From Oscarella lobularis (Eukaryota; Porifera; Homoscleromorpha; Homosclerophorida; Oscarellidae), in contig NC_089185.1 of assembly GCF_947507565.1 (NCBI RefSeq), positions 682,001 through 746,000 of the forward strand: a stretch of 64,000 nt of DNA. The letters are read 5' to 3'. A model generated the notes under the pieces. That model was not told the DNA's origin. It ran no database searches and saw only the letters and a list, made by a program, of their open reading frames with translations. How positions within the stretch are numbered: position 1 is the stretch's first letter; every line of letters starts with the position of its first letter. This document shows positions 11,359 to 24,800 of the stretch, piece by piece. A program made the position numbers and the translations under genes.

Positions 11359-12811
11359 TCAATCGGCAGATGTTTTTGATTTTTTAGGCAAAGAGGTACT
11401 AGGGTCTGCAGGTTCATCGTTTTCCAATGGCTTTCGCTTTCTCTGACGTTGCGACTTGAGAGCCTTTACCCGTTTTGTCTGCAATGTACCCAAGTCTTGT
11501 CTTTGCATGTGAATTCGGCCAAGCTGGCTTCCAAATGGATCGTGGTCCACATTCTTTTTCTTCTTGATCTTAAAAACAAGAGATTTGATCAATTAATCAA
11601 GCAAATTTGACAAAAGCTGCGCACTGTTGCCTCCTTTGGTTTCTTCATTGCCGCCTTCATCACTTCTTTAGACGCTAGGTGGCATCGTCTCAGCGTAAAG
11701 TCTAACGATGGACCGATTTCAACTAGTTCAACTTTTGGGATAGGCGTTCCTGATTTCTTCAAAACCATTCTGTGCACCAAAGAAAAAGCGAGGCATTGAC
11801 AACAACGTCGTATAGCCAGACAACTTATTGACTGATATAACTGACCTATAATTCCTCATGTATATCTTATCCCCTTCAGCTGCAAATGAAATTACGCGCT
11901 CCAAACCCTTGAGGCTAATCTTTTTCACAACGCTTTGCCGAAAGAAATCTATAGCCCAATTTCGATAAATATGCCCCAATTGGCTCGGTGGATGCTCACC
12001 TAGCATCAAATTTCTAAATTTTTGAAGTTCTTCCGTTTCTTCAAACCGACTACCAGTAAAAATGATGCACGGTTTGCAGCCAACAGCGCAATTGGAAACC
12101 TTTGATTCTAGATTATTAGAGTGGAAAGGAGGCAGAGAGCAAAATAAAAAACCTTGAAATCTTTTGCTGCCTTGTAACTATCAATGCCTAGCTCTATCAT
12201 GTCTGCTACCTGATAGTCAAACATTCGACCTAAGAAGAAATCAGTTCCTCCTTCCTTTGACCCGGCCTGCTATTCTGTACTCACCAAAAACCAAATTGTG
12301 AGGACGCTTTTTTGAGTGAGACCCAAATACAAACAGAGAAGCATCACTATTTCTACTGAAATGTTCCTGAAAGATAGAGATAGAGGCACAAGTTTAATTA
12401 TATGCTATCTAGATTCAAATACCAGAGAAGTCTGGTCCTCAAATGGACGAATAATATTTTTTCTATAAAAATTCTAGTCGATTTCGTATGTGCTAAGTAA
12501 TTCTTTCTTACCGTTGAAAGAATGTGGAGTGAGGTTTCTTGATTGCGCACTGCACTTCACGAATTCGTAATTTGACGACTACGAGTTCACAAAACTTACC
12601 AAATCTCTCATTGCTTTAGTGACAATGTCGCTTGTTCGACTTCCGCGGATGAACAGAGCCGATTTGACGTTCTCCTCTATTTTTGGCGACTTTTGCTCAA
12701 GAATGCGTCTGCCACGATGCGTCTTCGCCTTCCTTAGGAAATACAAACATCATTTCGCGATCGACGAGCACGTAGTATAGCCTACTTCGCTTTTTCCACG
12801 CGCTTTGACAT
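11359..12811 (-). CDS. RPF2: Ribosome production factor 2 homolog (Brix domain)
   Basis: The start is ATG 12811. Exon 1 is only about 26 nt (MSKRVEKAK), then AA/GTAGGC. The next exon continues KAKTHRGRRILEQKSPKIEEN and SALFIRGSRTSDIVTKAM, matching the RPF2 N-terminus. Further left come YRNWAIDFFRQS, the Brix-domain core LVEIGPSLDFTLRRCHLAS (11720-11650; human RPF2 has EEMGPSLDLVLRRTHLAS) and the C-terminal KKKKNVDHDPFGSQLGRIH, then a basic tail and the stop at 11359. Known role: RPF2 works with RRS1 to bring 5S rRNA, uL18 and uL5 into the pre-60S particle in the nucleolus. All landmarks of the family are present. It is head-to-head with GPN2; start codons are 48 bp apart. Confidence 0.93.
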
Positions 12812-12859
12812 GCTTGATCCGGGCGCGTCTCTTCACCCACAAGTTAGCGCGCTCAAACA
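12812..12859. promoter_or_regulatory. Shared divergent promoter of RPF2 and GPN2
   Basis: Only 48 bp separate the start codons of two divergent genes, so both core promoters must overlap each other or the first exons. No TATA box is seen. Confidence 0.6.
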
Positions 12860-13981
12860 ATGTTTTCTCAAATCGTCATCGGGCCTCCTGGCTCAGGAAA
12901 GACGACCTATTGCCGTGCAATGCACGAATTCATGACTGCATTGGGCCGAAAAGTTGCTGTAGTCAATCTCGACCCGGCGAACGATCATCTTCCCTATACA
13001 GCAACCGTAGACATTTCCCATCTCATCAAACTGGAAGACGTCATGGAAAAATTTCGCCTGGGTCCCAACGGGGGTCTCATTTACTGCATGGAATTTCTAG
13101 AGGCCAACATAAGTTGGCTAGAGGCAAAGCTGGCAGAACTTGCCAGTCAAAATCACTACGTACTGTTCGATTGCCCCGGGCAAGTCGAACTGTACACGCA
13201 TCACAATGCAGTAAGGAACATTGTACAGAGACTTTTGAAGAGCAATCACAGGGTGGGTACGTAGGAGTTGTCTTGTGGGGAGACTGATGCACTTAGTTTT
13301 CTTTAGCTGGCTGCTGTTCATCTTGTCGACTCTCACTATTGCAGTGATCCGGCGAAATTCGTTTCCGTGCTTCTTACGTCTCTTACGACGATGATTCAGC
13401 TGGAGTTGCCTCACGTCAACGTTCTATCCAAAGTCGATTTGATAGAGCAGTGTGGTCAACTAAGTAGGCATATGCTACGTTTTTTTTCTTTTTACTAATT
13501 TATTCTATAGGTTTTGGGTTGGATTTTTATACCAACGTACTGGATCTCTCCTTCTTAGTGGATCGTCTCCACGATGACCCATTCTTTAGCCGACACAAGA
13601 AAATGAATGAAGCCATTTGCGGAGTCATCGAAGACTACAGTCTAGTTTCATTCATCACTCTAAACATTCAAGTGAAAATTTTCTCTTCCAAGTGAGAGAA
13701 GAACCTTTTTCTAACGTTTTCATGCAGGATAAGCAGAGTGTGGCTAACGTTGTCAAGGCGGTTGACAAGGCAAATGGCTACGTTTTCGGTGCCGGTGAAC
13801 GTCAGTGTGATGATGTTTTCTCTTTGATGTCGTCTGCTTTTGGAGCCGACTTCGACTTTTTCAAGTCATTTATACCCTGCAGTTGTCGTGACTCGCAGTA
13901 TATTGATCGCCCGTTTCTTTTTGTTCGCGTAGGACGTCAAGTGTGAAGGAGAAGTATTTTGAAACCGAAAAAACCGAATGA
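12860..13981 (+). CDS. GPN2: GPN-loop GTPase 2
   Basis: Five exons: 12860-13252, 13307-13463, 13511-13671, 13728-13864 and 13933-13981, giving about 298 residues (human 310). The N-terminus has the P-loop [11 protein letters not shown]. The signature GPN motif lies in [18 protein letters not shown], and switch II is [15 protein letters not shown]. Then come [12 protein letters not shown] (the base-recognition NKxD-like motif, here SKVD) and [19 protein letters not shown]. The last exon reads [14 protein letters not shown], matching the human ending GIQEKYLAP. GPN proteins are needed for assembly and nuclear import of RNA polymerase II and III. The pairing with RPF2 joins two growth-related housekeeping genes at one promoter. 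Confidence 0.95.
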
Positions 13982-15349
13982 AAGAATTCTTCAGCGACTA
14001 CGACGATTTTTATTTCCTGACGAAATATAGCGTTTAGAAAGTGATTGCAGCGATTTTTTAACCGTACACGTTAGCGAGAAATCGATTTGATTCGTTCGTG
14101 GTGTCGCGCGATGTCGGCGACCGCACTCGACCGGCCGCCATTGCGAATCAATCTCACTCTTTCTTGCTCGACTCACGCCCACCCACTTTTGCGCCAACGA
14201 TAGCGCAATGAACTCGTCTTTTTGTACAGCGATCGTTTGGCGACTTTTTCTGGGGCGGGACAGTGTACGAGGGGAAGAAAACAGAAGATCGAGCGGCCGC
14301 AACGCAACCCAGACGAAAGCGATTCTCTTCGCGGCTTTCCACTCGCTCAAAACGCACTCGCAGAACAAATCGCACCCGAGAGAGGATTTCTTGACTCAGA
14401 GGTCGATTTTCGTCGATAAGACAAACGACAGTTTCCTTTGTCTTCGAGGAGGGAGGGAGGGGGTCGATGACGCGCCCGCCCGCCCGCCAAGAAACGGCCC
14501 TAAACAGCTCTAAAATAACGCGTGCGAACGTCGAACGAATAGAAACGACTTTGTGACTATCTAGAGCGTCTTTCTGGTTTTGAAACGATGTCGGACTAAG
14601 ACGTTATTGTTGTGTTTCGTCGATGGTCTTATGGGAAGTGAAGCGTAGGAGAAGCCCGTAGGTCGCATCGAGAAAAAGTCTAAACAGCGCCGTTTCGCGA
14701 GCTCGAATCCGAGCGATTCGTATCTATACTGCATTTAGAGACTATCGAGACGATGCTCTTGCTCGTTCGGGTCGCAATTACGTTGGTCTAGACGACGTAC
14801 GACCGTCCTTTCGGGTGGTGACGTCACACAAGGAGTGTGCTTGGCGAAGGATTTCGAACGCCGATTTCTCGACGATTTCTCGACGAATGTCGGCAAAACG
14901 CTACGCTAACAAGTAGAAAAACGTCTGGAGTCTTCCTTCTGTGCATTTCGAGCCGATTCGAGCATCTGCTAAGGTGAAACGGACGGAAAAGTCGGAATGT
15001 GTCACGAACCCTGACGAAACTTCACAACATCTGCGCGTCTTACGTCTTTACCCGAGCTCTGCTAGCGACCAAGTCCGGTCAGACTGGTAGTAGAGTCCTC
15101 GGACAACGTTTCTAAACAAACGGAATCGAAATCGAACGAGCGATGACGAAATGCGACGCAATCGAATGAGACGACCAAGCACAACCCGGACGCCCGTGCA
15201 ATCGCGATCCCCGCCGATTATCACGTGACTCTTTCCGTTCACGTTCGAATACTACGGGTTATAAATACGAAAAGCGCCCGCGCGCAAGCGCCAAGCGTCC
15301 ACTCGTCGTCATTTGAAGTGTCGTAGCAAGTCGTCTCGCTCTCGAATCA
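13982..15349. other. Gene-free stretch between GPN2 and histone H1
   Basis: 1.37 kb with no convincing coding exon. Open frames on both strands lack domain sense and look like shadows of CG-rich sequence. It should hold the GPN2 3' end and the H1 upstream region. A palindromic TGACGTCA (CRE/ATF-type) word lies at 14819-14826, and a G-rich run is at 14445-14465. Confidence 0.5.
15260..15267 (+). promoter_or_regulatory. TATA box of histone H1
   Basis: TATAAATA stands 83 bp before the H1 start codon, a normal place for a strong core promoter. TATA boxes are not evident at most other starts in the window. Confidence 0.7.
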
Positions 15350-16021
15350 ATGTCAGCTAAAACTAAATCGAAGACGACGAAAAAAGCGAAAGCGCCTGCC
15401 GCCGCCGCTGCCGTAGAAGGCCAAAAGAAGAAACGCTCTGCGCCGAGTCACAAACCGTACGCGGATCTCGTGAGGGAAGCGATCGTCTCGCTGAAGGAAC
15501 GCAAGGGCTCGTCGCGTCAGGCGATCGCGAAATACATCGACACCCAGTATCCGGAGCTCTCAAACGCTCAACTGCACATTCGTCGCGCGCTCAAGCGTCT
15601 CGTCGAAAACGGCGCTCTCGTTCAAACGTCGGGCACAGGCGCGTCCGGGTCGTTCAAAATAGCGACTAACGCGCGCAGCTCGAAACCGGCGAGAAAGAAG
15701 AAAGCTGTCGAAAGTGACGACGACGACGAAGAAGAAGCAGCGCCGCCCGCGAAAAAACCTGCGAGAAAGGCCCCTGCGAAGAAGACCCCAGCAAAAAAGA
15801 CCCCAGCAAAAAAGGTCGAACCGAGGAAAAAACCGGCGCCTGCTGCTGCTGCTGCTGCTGCTGTGAAATCGCCGGCTAAGAAAAAGTCAGCTGATGCTCC
15901 AAAGAAAGCTCCAGCAAAGAAGAAAACTCCGACGGTGAAGGCTTCGGCTAAGAAGAAGCCGGCTGCAAAGAAGTCGAATCGAAAGAAGGCGGCTGCTGAG
16001 AGTAAGACAGCGGAGGAATGA
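15350..16021 (+). CDS. Linker histone H1
   Basis: An intronless gene of 223 residues. A short Lys/Ala N-terminal tail is followed by the winged-helix globular domain at about residues 34-105 (SHKPYADLVREAIVSLKERK, SSRQAIAKYID, HIRRALKRLVENGALVQTSG, GASGSFKIA). An acidic patch DDDDEEE lies near residue 125. The long C-terminal tail is built of AKK and PAKK repeats. It binds nucleosomal linker DNA and compacts chromatin. The acidic patch between globular domain and tail is less usual. A TATA box precedes it. No histone-type 3' stem-loop was seen, and AATAAA occurs at 16142, so the mRNA may be polyadenylated like replacement histones. Confidence 0.93.
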   Translation: MSAKTKSKTTKKAKAPAAAAAVEGQKKKRSAPSHKPYADLVREAIVSLKERKGSSRQAIAKYIDTQYPELSNAQLHIRRALKRLVENGALVQTSGTGASGSFKIATNARSSKPARKKKAVESDDDDEEEAAPPAKKPARKAPAKKTPAKKTPAKKVEPRKKPAPAAAAAAAVKSPAKKKSADAPKKAPAKKKTPTVKASAKKKPAAKKSNRKKAAAESKTAEE

Positions 16022-16141
16022 AATTGTTTCGGACTCTCACAACTGTTTCTCTGTTTTTTTTTTCTTGGGCGAGTTGTGTTTGATTAGGCGCTCGTGTTGG
16101 GTTCTTTCTTTCTCTAAGATGCCTATAAACTAATTAAGGAT

Positions 16142-16147
16142 AATAAA
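16142..16147 (+). terminator. Probable polyadenylation signal of histone H1
   Basis: AATAAA about 120 bp after the H1 stop codon, within an A/T-rich stretch. Confidence 0.5.
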
Positions 16148-16298
16148 AAATATGTTTGGGTTATAATTTTTTGTGCGGGGAATGTTGGCTTGGAAATGTA
16201 GGAAGATCCCGGACAAATAGAGGTACATGACGCGCGCACACGTTAGATCGAGAGAAATCAAAAATTCTAATTCAAAGTGAGCTGGTTTTGTTCATCAT

Positions 16299-17004
16299 TC
16301 AGTTTGCTTCTCTATTTAGAAGAACAAAAATTCCAAGGCTCGCCAAAAGCAGATACTAAAAAACAAGAGATACAGTAGTATGTAGTCGTAAAAAAAAGCT
16401 ACATGTCTTAGTGAGTTCTCACCTTGAATTTGGGATAGTCATTCATGAGTATGGTGACTATGCCGACGTAGGGTAGATAGCCCCTCGCTCTACCGACAAC
16501 GTCCTTGCGCTGCAACCACATCTGCCCCTTGGCGTAAAGGCCGCGATCGTCGACCTGATTGTTGTCGCCTTTCGTGAGAAATTTCATCGGTGGCGACGAA
16601 TAGGGGCCCCTTTCGTCGCCGGTTTCGTTTCTGTCCTTCTGGTGGAGTTTGATGACCCGATGAACGATCGGTATGTCGCGCCCTTCGATTTTGAAGACGA
16701 CGATTTCGCCGACGCGAATCGGATCGTCTTGGTGATTGGTAAGAAAGAGGAGATCGCCGCGATAGAAGGCCGGTTCCATGCTGCCGCTCAGGACGACGAC
16801 AATGGGGCTCTCGCTGCCTGTTACCACCATCAAGCCCTTCCAGATCATGAGCGCCGACGAGACGATCATGCCGAAGTTGAGGACTTGATAGTAGAGCTGA
16901 AAGCGACCGTTTAGGACTCGTTTTTACGTCGATTTAGGTATTGTTTGGCTTACTTGACGTTTGTTCATACGCCGTATTTCGTCGAACCAGCTAGAAATGT
17001 CCAT
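16299..17004 (-). CDS. SEC11A: Signal peptidase complex catalytic subunit SEC11
   Basis: At least three exons. The ATG at 17004 gives [17 protein letters not shown]. The main exon starts with [21 protein letters not shown] (as in human SEC11) and contains the catalytic serine in [11 protein letters not shown], then the catalytic histidine in IVHRVIKLH and the box [16 protein letters not shown]. It ends KFK before a GTGAGA donor near 16425. The last exon, near 16355-16299, gives [18 protein letters not shown] as the C-terminal segment. Role: it cleaves signal peptides from proteins entering the endoplasmic reticulum. An insertion of about ten residues ([15 protein letters not shown] region) between the His box and KFLTKGD is longer than in human SEC11. 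Head-to-head with the TDRD3-like gene, 53 bp between starts. Confidence 0.94.
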
Positions 17005-17057
17005 TTTCTCTCGAATTCGGCCGACGACACTTTCTGCGTTAGGAAAAGGGCCCGGAT
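17005..17057. promoter_or_regulatory. Shared divergent promoter of SEC11 and TDRD3-like gene
   Basis: The two start codons are 53 bp apart on opposite strands, and no TATA box is present. Confidence 0.6.
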
Positions 17058-18572
17058 ATGGCTTCTGCTTTGGTGAAAAAGGGCTGGTTCGTTTGTCCTA
17101 TGAGGCGGGGATCCGTCTTCTATTCACTTCTTAGGCATTTGAGTGCCGAAGGCGTTGGGCTGTGTGGAGAAGCCTGCGGAAATAAAGACGCGTCACTTGA
17201 AAAGGCGGCCTTAGACGTGTGAAAAAATGTTCAGTTGAGACACTTGGCTGTAAAATCTTTGAGTTTAGTTGGATCTGAAACGAGTCGGAAGTCCTTCTCT
17301 TCCAGATGGAATCCAAAGAGGCCAGTCGCTAATAGTCAGTTTAATTAACCAGTTTGAAAATGCAATTTTAATGATACCTTTGTGAACATTTAGCTGAAAG
17401 GGCCGCTAATTCTGCAGGTGCAGAAAGTGCGAAATGTGGCGGCGCCTAAATCAAATCAGACATCAATGCATTCACCTCGAATGTTGAAATTGCAACTGAC
17501 TGATGGCCATCTGAGTTGCAGTGCTCTGGAAATGACGCACGTGCCTCATTTGAAGTATTGGTAAATTGCTATAGATTTCGCTGTTTTGATCCTCCTCTTT
17601 TAGGATGTCGCTTTTGCCTGGTAGCAAGATCCAATTGCTGGGCGATGTTGAAGTTGATCATGGCTTCATCTTGCTACACGAGCACAACGTTCGTTTGCTA
17701 GGTGGCAAGGTGGAGGGTATGATTGAAAAATGGGAGCTGAGTCAGGTAGAATAGGTAAGATGTGAGTGCCGTTGGAGGAACTATCTTTGCAGAAATTGGC
17801 TACTCATGTGAGAGAGGGCGGAAACGAAGGCGTTGCTCCTCCGCCGTGGGTTCCATTCAGTGAAGTGAGAGAATTCAGCATAGACGTTTATACGTTTGTT
17901 CTTTTAGATCAGTAAAGGGAAAGTTTCTGGTACAATAGATACAAAAAAAGCGGGAGGTCAGTCTAGTAGAACGTCTTCAAGTGGCAGACAGACCCAACAA
18001 AGAAATTCTTGTAAAGGATTTGCAGCTGTTATGTCATACTGTCTACACATGATTTATTTAGACGAAGGAAGAGGAGGAAGAGGAGGCCTAAAATCAGCCT
18101 CAGTACCCAGCTTTTCGCGACCCAGTTCTGATTTGAAGGACATGGAAGACTGGGGACGGGATGAACAACCCAAGCGACGATGGTACAGTACAATACATAG
18201 CAGGACCAATGAGCAGAAAGAAATTTTATAAATAATATCAGGCAGGATCAAGGTGGCCACAGCCAGGAACGAGGAAGAGGAAGAGGAAGAGGAGGAAGAG
18301 GACAAAGAGGCAAAAGCAGAGGAAGAGAAAGAGGAGTAGGTGAAGGTGACTCGTCATGGTACACTGGAGAACGCCTTGAATTCCGAAAAAGCAATCCAGA
18401 ACCAAGACAAAGGAGAGGAGACTACAGGGAGAAAGACCTAGCTACAAGCATGACCGAACTGCACGTTTCTCGCCCTCCGCCGCCAAGGCAGCAAGATAAA
18501 TTTCCCGGACAGCCAAAGCCAAGTTCAGCCCTAGCAACAGCACTGAAAGAAAAAGTCCCAAACCCTAAATAA
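17058..18572 (+). CDS. TDRD3: TDRD3-like OB-fold and RG-rich protein lacking Tudor domain
   Basis: Spliced from many small exons. Exon 1 gives MASALVKKG plus part of W. Joining the next exons gives [12 protein letters not shown] and [14 protein letters not shown] (TDRD3: GWYLSDEGIEAC, TDLRTIGKKFLPSDI). Next come [15 protein letters not shown] and [17 protein letters not shown], near-identical in pattern to the TDRD3 OB-fold domain, then [31 protein letters not shown] and PPPWVPF. After the OB domain the protein turns to RG/RGG repeats (18070-18340) and ends LKEKVPNPK at 18572. Human TDRD3 binds topoisomerase III-beta with the OB part and methyl-arginine with a Tudor domain. Here I see neither a UBA nor a Tudor domain. 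The RG-rich tail could bind RNA, as in TOP3B. The stop lies 12 bp from the IMP3 stop on the other strand. Confidence 0.82.
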
Positions 18573-18584
18573 TCAATCTCTATT

Positions 18585-19133
18585 TCATAACATGTCAAAA
18601 TCGTCACGCTCCTCATTGTAGTCCATAACATGCTTTCGTATTTTTGAGGCATTCGCCCACGTGACGAAATCCTCCATAGTTCGAGTCACCAAATAGGCGG
18701 GATCGGTGACGACGTCCGTTCCGACGCGCACGTGACCCTGTTCGACAAATCGAACGGCGTCCTTGACGCGCTGCGCCATGCGCAGGCGCACCATGACAAC
18801 GGGTAGACGACGTCGGCAGAACGCCGAAGCGGAAACTTTGTCGCAAAGTGCGAGATTTTTTCGCGTCGGAATCAGTCCGATATTGTAGACTTTTTCGAGA
18901 AGTTGTCGCGTCGCGTCGACTCGAAAGGGATCGCGCGCGTCGAGAGCCTTGATTTTCGTCGCAAGTGATTGGATTGCGCCGCACAAGCGATTGTATTTCG
19001 CGTAGTCTTCGCGCTTTTGGATGTGATAGCGACGAAGGATTTTTGCTTCGCGAATTCCGCCGTCGGTCTTCCACGAGATGAAGTCGACCTTTTTTAGAAG
19101 CTTTTTCTCGTGGAACTTCAACGCACGAACCAT
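18585..19133 (-). CDS. IMP3: U3 small nucleolar ribonucleoprotein IMP3
   Basis: An intronless gene of 182 residues (human 184). It begins [18 protein letters not shown] and carries [34 protein letters not shown], an S4 RNA-binding region [19 protein letters not shown], and the ending [11 protein letters not shown] (human [12 protein letters not shown]). It works in the small-subunit processome with MPP10 and IMP4, helping U3 RNA pair with pre-rRNA. The gene is convergent with the TDRD3-like gene and divergent from the ODF3-like gene. Confidence 0.97.
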   Translation of the reverse strand: MVRALKFHEKKLLKKVDFISWKTDGGIREAKILRRYHIQKREDYAKYNRLCGAIQSLATKIKALDARDPFRVDATRQLLEKVYNIGLIPTRKNLALCDKVSASAFCRRRLPVVMVRLRMAQRVKDAVRFVEQGHVRVGTDVVTDPAYLVTRTMEDFVTWANASKIRKHVMDYNEERDDFDML

Positions 19134-19254
19134 GAGTGCCGAGGGGATGCGTAGAACTGCGCGCGCGGCTGCGCGTTGATTATCCGGGGTGCTAATCTAC
19201 GTTATTGCCATTCGCGGCTTTCTTCGCTTGAGATAGACCAGGTTTGATCTCATC
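19134..19254. promoter_or_regulatory. Shared divergent promoter of IMP3 and ODF3-like gene
   Basis: 121 bp between start codons pointing apart. A housekeeping gene and a likely ciliary gene share the space. No TATA box was seen. Confidence 0.55.
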
Positions 19255-20198
19255 ATGTCCAACGCTTCCACCGAAGGCCCGATGATCGCGGCAAAGCTGA
19301 CCGGTCCCGGACCGGCAAAATACAACTTGGCCAGCACGTGCGGATTCGTGAATCACAATCCGACCAAAGCGAAAAATCCCGCGTTCAAAATCGGACTTCG
19401 AACGTGGCCCCCGCTCAGTCAAAATTCGGGTCCCGGACCGGGAGCCTACAGTCTGCCCGCGAATGTCGTGCGCTTTGGCAAAGACGGTTATCCTTCATAT
19501 TCTCTGTACAGTCGCCCGAAAGATCTCAGTCAATTCAAGACCCCGGGGCCAGGTATTTCTAAGTAAATTTCGTTGAATTTTTTGCAATGGTGGTGCATTT
19601 TGGCTTTCTTCGTGCTCGCGTCGCTGTAAACAAACCGAAGGGGCGGGGTCAAGACGTCTCTTCTCACGTGATGCTGTTTTTTTCATGTAGCCGCATACCA
19701 GAGCGGAAGTTTTTTGCCGGGACACGTTTCTAAGGCACCAGCGTACTCGCTGGGAGGTCGAACGCGCATGTTGGCGTCAGATAAGACACCGGCACCGAAT
19801 TCTTACAACTTGCCCAGTTTCATGGGACCGCGCAGCCACAACAAGGCGTCGGCGCCCGCCTATTCAATCGTCGGACGCAGCAAGAATGGAAGTTTTCACG
19901 AAGACCTCAAAAAGGCAAATTGAACACGTGGTACGACCTCCCCGGATAATATAGACATTTTTAGACTCCCGGACCCGGAACGTATCAAATCGTTGATACA
20001 TCGGTTTTGAAACGACGAAACCCAATGTATTCGATCACCGGCCGAAACATGCTGCCAGGCGATTCAACTGTGAAGCCAGGACCTGGTCGTTACAGTCCAG
20101 AAAAGTCGTTTCCCACGAAGAAAGCGGCGCCCAGATTTTCGTTCGGAGTCCGCCATTCCGAATACACGGCCCCCGTGTTGGATGTCTCCATCGACTGA
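19255..20198 (+). CDS. ODF3: ODF3/SHIPPO ciliary microtubule-associated protein
   Basis: Three exons, about 19255-19551, 19690-19915 and 19964-20198. The protein is made of SHIPPO repeats with the Pro-Gly-Pro core: GPGPAKYNL, GPGPGAYSLP, TPGPG, PAPNSYNLP, TPGPGTYQI, KPGPGRYSPEK. The ending FGVRHSEYTAPVLDV matches human ODF3 (FGIKHSDYMTPLLVDV). Known members sit inside or along axonemal doublet microtubules of sperm and motile cilia. In a sponge this would fit choanocyte flagella or sperm. The length (about 250 residues) is that of the human protein. The 3' end faces the PCNA 3' end, 157 bp away. Confidence 0.92.
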
Positions 20199-20355
20199 TT
20201 AATAATTAAACAATATTGCATGACTATTGATCTTATTGCTTTTTTCTTTTTGTCACGTGTCGCCTTTCTTTTTATTGCTAAGGACATTCTCTACTACAGG
20301 CTAGCAAAGAAAAGTGCATGAAACAAAAAAGACACAATCGTCCCTCCGGGTCTTT

Positions 20356-21876
<1,521 letters not shown>

Positions 21877-24800
21877 ATGGACCCCAATTCCTCGACGTCT
21901 CTGAGCCAAATTCAGTTCGACGAAATCAACTACTCGGAAATCGATTTTATTGGCGTAAGTAAACGCGAGAGACGAACTCCGCGAACGGAGGGCATCCGCA
22001 TTTCCGCGAACGTCACAACGAACTCGCAGCTCTATTTTTCCTTTCCGCATCGCTACGCGAAACCCGACGCCATCTCTCTCCACACAGTACACGAACCAAT
22101 TCCATTTCCGGCTCCCTTAGACGGTGAATTCTGGCACGTACGGCGTCATCAAGAAAGCGAGATGGCGCGGCCTAATCGTCGCCGTCAAAACGATGGAGAG
22201 CGAAGACGAGAAGAAAGCATTTCGTAACGAGGTACAGTACGTCGAACGGGGAAAGATGGCTTAGAGGGCGGAGGGGGGGTCCCCTCGATTTAGAGTCGAA
22301 TACCCCTGTGTTTTTCCCACGCAGCTCAAGCAACTCTCTCGCGTGAAACACGAAAACATCGTTTTTCTCTATGGAGCGTGCGTCAACGAAAAGGTACAGA
22401 TCCATAAAGAAGTTTAATTAATTATTAAAAATTGGGAAATATTGGAAATTCTTTTCAGGTGTGCCTTGTGATGGAGTACGCTGAAGGCGGCTCCCTTTAT
22501 GACTGTGAGGAAAAGGATTACTCGTTAGGATTTGTTTTATTTCGTTATTGATTTCGTGTGTGAAGTTCTTCATGGAACGGACATTGCGTATTCGACGGCT
22601 CAGGCGATGTATTGGCTGTCACAGTGTGCAAAGGGCGTTGCCTATTTGCACAGCATTAGACTTGTTCATAGAGACTTGAAGTCACCCAAGTGAGAGAGAG
22701 CCCCTTTGTCTTGTCCTCTCCTGTAAGATTTTCTTCTTAGTCTTTTGCTTGTTGGTGATGGAACGCGATTGAAAATCTGTGACTTTGGAACGGCATGCGA
22801 GTTTCGAACTCACATGACTAATTGTACAGGAAGTGCCGCTTGGATGGCACCAGAAGTTTTTGAAGGTAAAAGAATTCATTTTGATTTGAAAATTGGACAC
22901 GTTTTCTTAGGAAATAACTACACGGAAAAATGTGATGTATACAGGTAGAAGTAGCGACTTCCAAGTAGCCTTTTTACCACGTTTTTTCTCCCAGTTTTGG
23001 CATCATTTTATGGGAAGTGACAGCACGGAAAAAACCGTTTGACGATATTGGAGGCCCGGCCTTCAGAATCATGTGGGCAGTCCATCAAGGCACTTACACA
23101 CAGTAGAGCAGCAATTAAATATTTAGTAAGCACCTACTCTGTATTAGGGGAAAGACCACATGATATTCAGGGCATGCCAAAAGCGTTGGAGAATCTTATG
23201 AAAAAGTGCGCGTCGGCGGTCTTTATTTATTTATTTATTTATTTTCCTATGATATTGTTTCTAGGTGTTGGGATAAAAATCCTCATGAGAGACCGTCCTT
23301 TACGGATGTGGACGAGTTTATGGAATTCGTTATGCAGGTTTGATTAGAAGAATGCTCCATAGCTCTTACATGACACTGTGATCGCCTTAGAATTGTCCGG
23401 GCTACAACGAGCCTCTCTTTTACGACGGAAGTGAAGATTTCGACCCGAGTGCGTGGCAACGCGTCGGTACGCCTCCTATGACGAAACGTTTTTCTAGACG
23501 TTGGTTCTCAAGCGGGAAGCTCCGTTGCAGACGCGAGCACAGCAACGGCAATATACCAGCCAATGGAACCGCCTCAAATGACGACTACAGCTTCATCTCC
23601 TCAGCACCCAGATCCTCCCCAGTACCCAGATCCTCCTCATCACTCTCAATCTCATCAACAGCAGTTCTCCTCGCGTCCAGCGGCTTTAGTCAAAGCCATG
23701 GGCGATCTGCAACTGCATCAACCGGTGCCTCCGCAACAGCAATATCAGCCCCTTCCACTACAACCGTATCATCATTATCAGCAGGCACAGCAGCCTCAGT
23801 ATCCTTACCCAACGAGTAAGCATATATTTTACACAGAATCTAGTATCAGTTAGTATAGATGCAGTCCAGCTTTAGTTCTTGGAACCTCGATAGGGCACCT
23901 GCATGCCTTGAAGGCCTTTGATATCTGATATTGCTTATTATCTCTCTTTCGCTTAGTCTAGGCGTGGCCCTATTGTAAGCTTTTGTGTTAGGACCTCATT
24001 CCGAAAGCGGCTTTCAGCAGTCCTACCCGGATCATCCCCACGCCCTGTTTCCCCTCCCCGGTGCGGATGAACGCGGCCGACCTCCCGTCAATCGATCCCA
24101 GAGCACTGACATGCCCCATCACCACAATCCACATCACTACCCCACCTCTCAAGAGTACGGCGTAGGATACCGAAGCAATCCAGGACCGTCGCCATGGCCA
24201 CCGTCAAACTGGCAGAATCAGCCCGCTCAGCAGCCGATTACGACTACTCAAGAGCAATATTATGATTATCAGCATCTTCAGCAACAGCAGCAACAGCAAC
24301 AGCAACAACGGCATCATATGCCTTTGCTACCGTATGGTGAGACGGACCAGAGACTCCAACCACCAACGCAGTATGAAAGTGGGCGCGCTGCGGCTTCTCG
24401 AGACGCCAGCAGGAACAGTTTAATCCGTTTGTCGCAGAATCGAGGTATGGCGGAAGAAGAGGGGTCAATGGGGTTAGGATGTGGTTATTTAAGAAAAACC
24501 TGACGTCAAGTTTCCTGAGTTGGACTGGCAGAATCAGGTTCGATTACGCGTGAAGGTGTCTAATTGCAAGGAAGCTAAGATTGTTTTTTTTTTACAGCCG
24601 CTGCCGCCGGCGACGAATTCCTGGGAGTCGGAGAAGATATACGAGGATCACTGCCGGGTAGGATTGCCTTCCTGAATAGAAGAAACTCTATCATTTGATG
24701 GAGCTTCTTCCACGCTGTGACAAGGGGGTCGCGATTGAGAGTGTTTCTGTTTGTGTAGTTAGCTGAAACGTATCTCCAATTGCGAGCGGAAATTAGGCGG

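Noticed and set aside
13991-14368. 125-residue minus-strand frame between GPN2 and H1
   Set aside because: Arg/Ser-rich, no domain, no supporting splice context. CG-rich DNA here gives open frames in several phases.
16021-16140. Histone 3' stem-loop after H1
   Set aside because: No GGYYCTTTTCAGRRCC-like hairpin is visible. An AATAAA at 16142 fits better.
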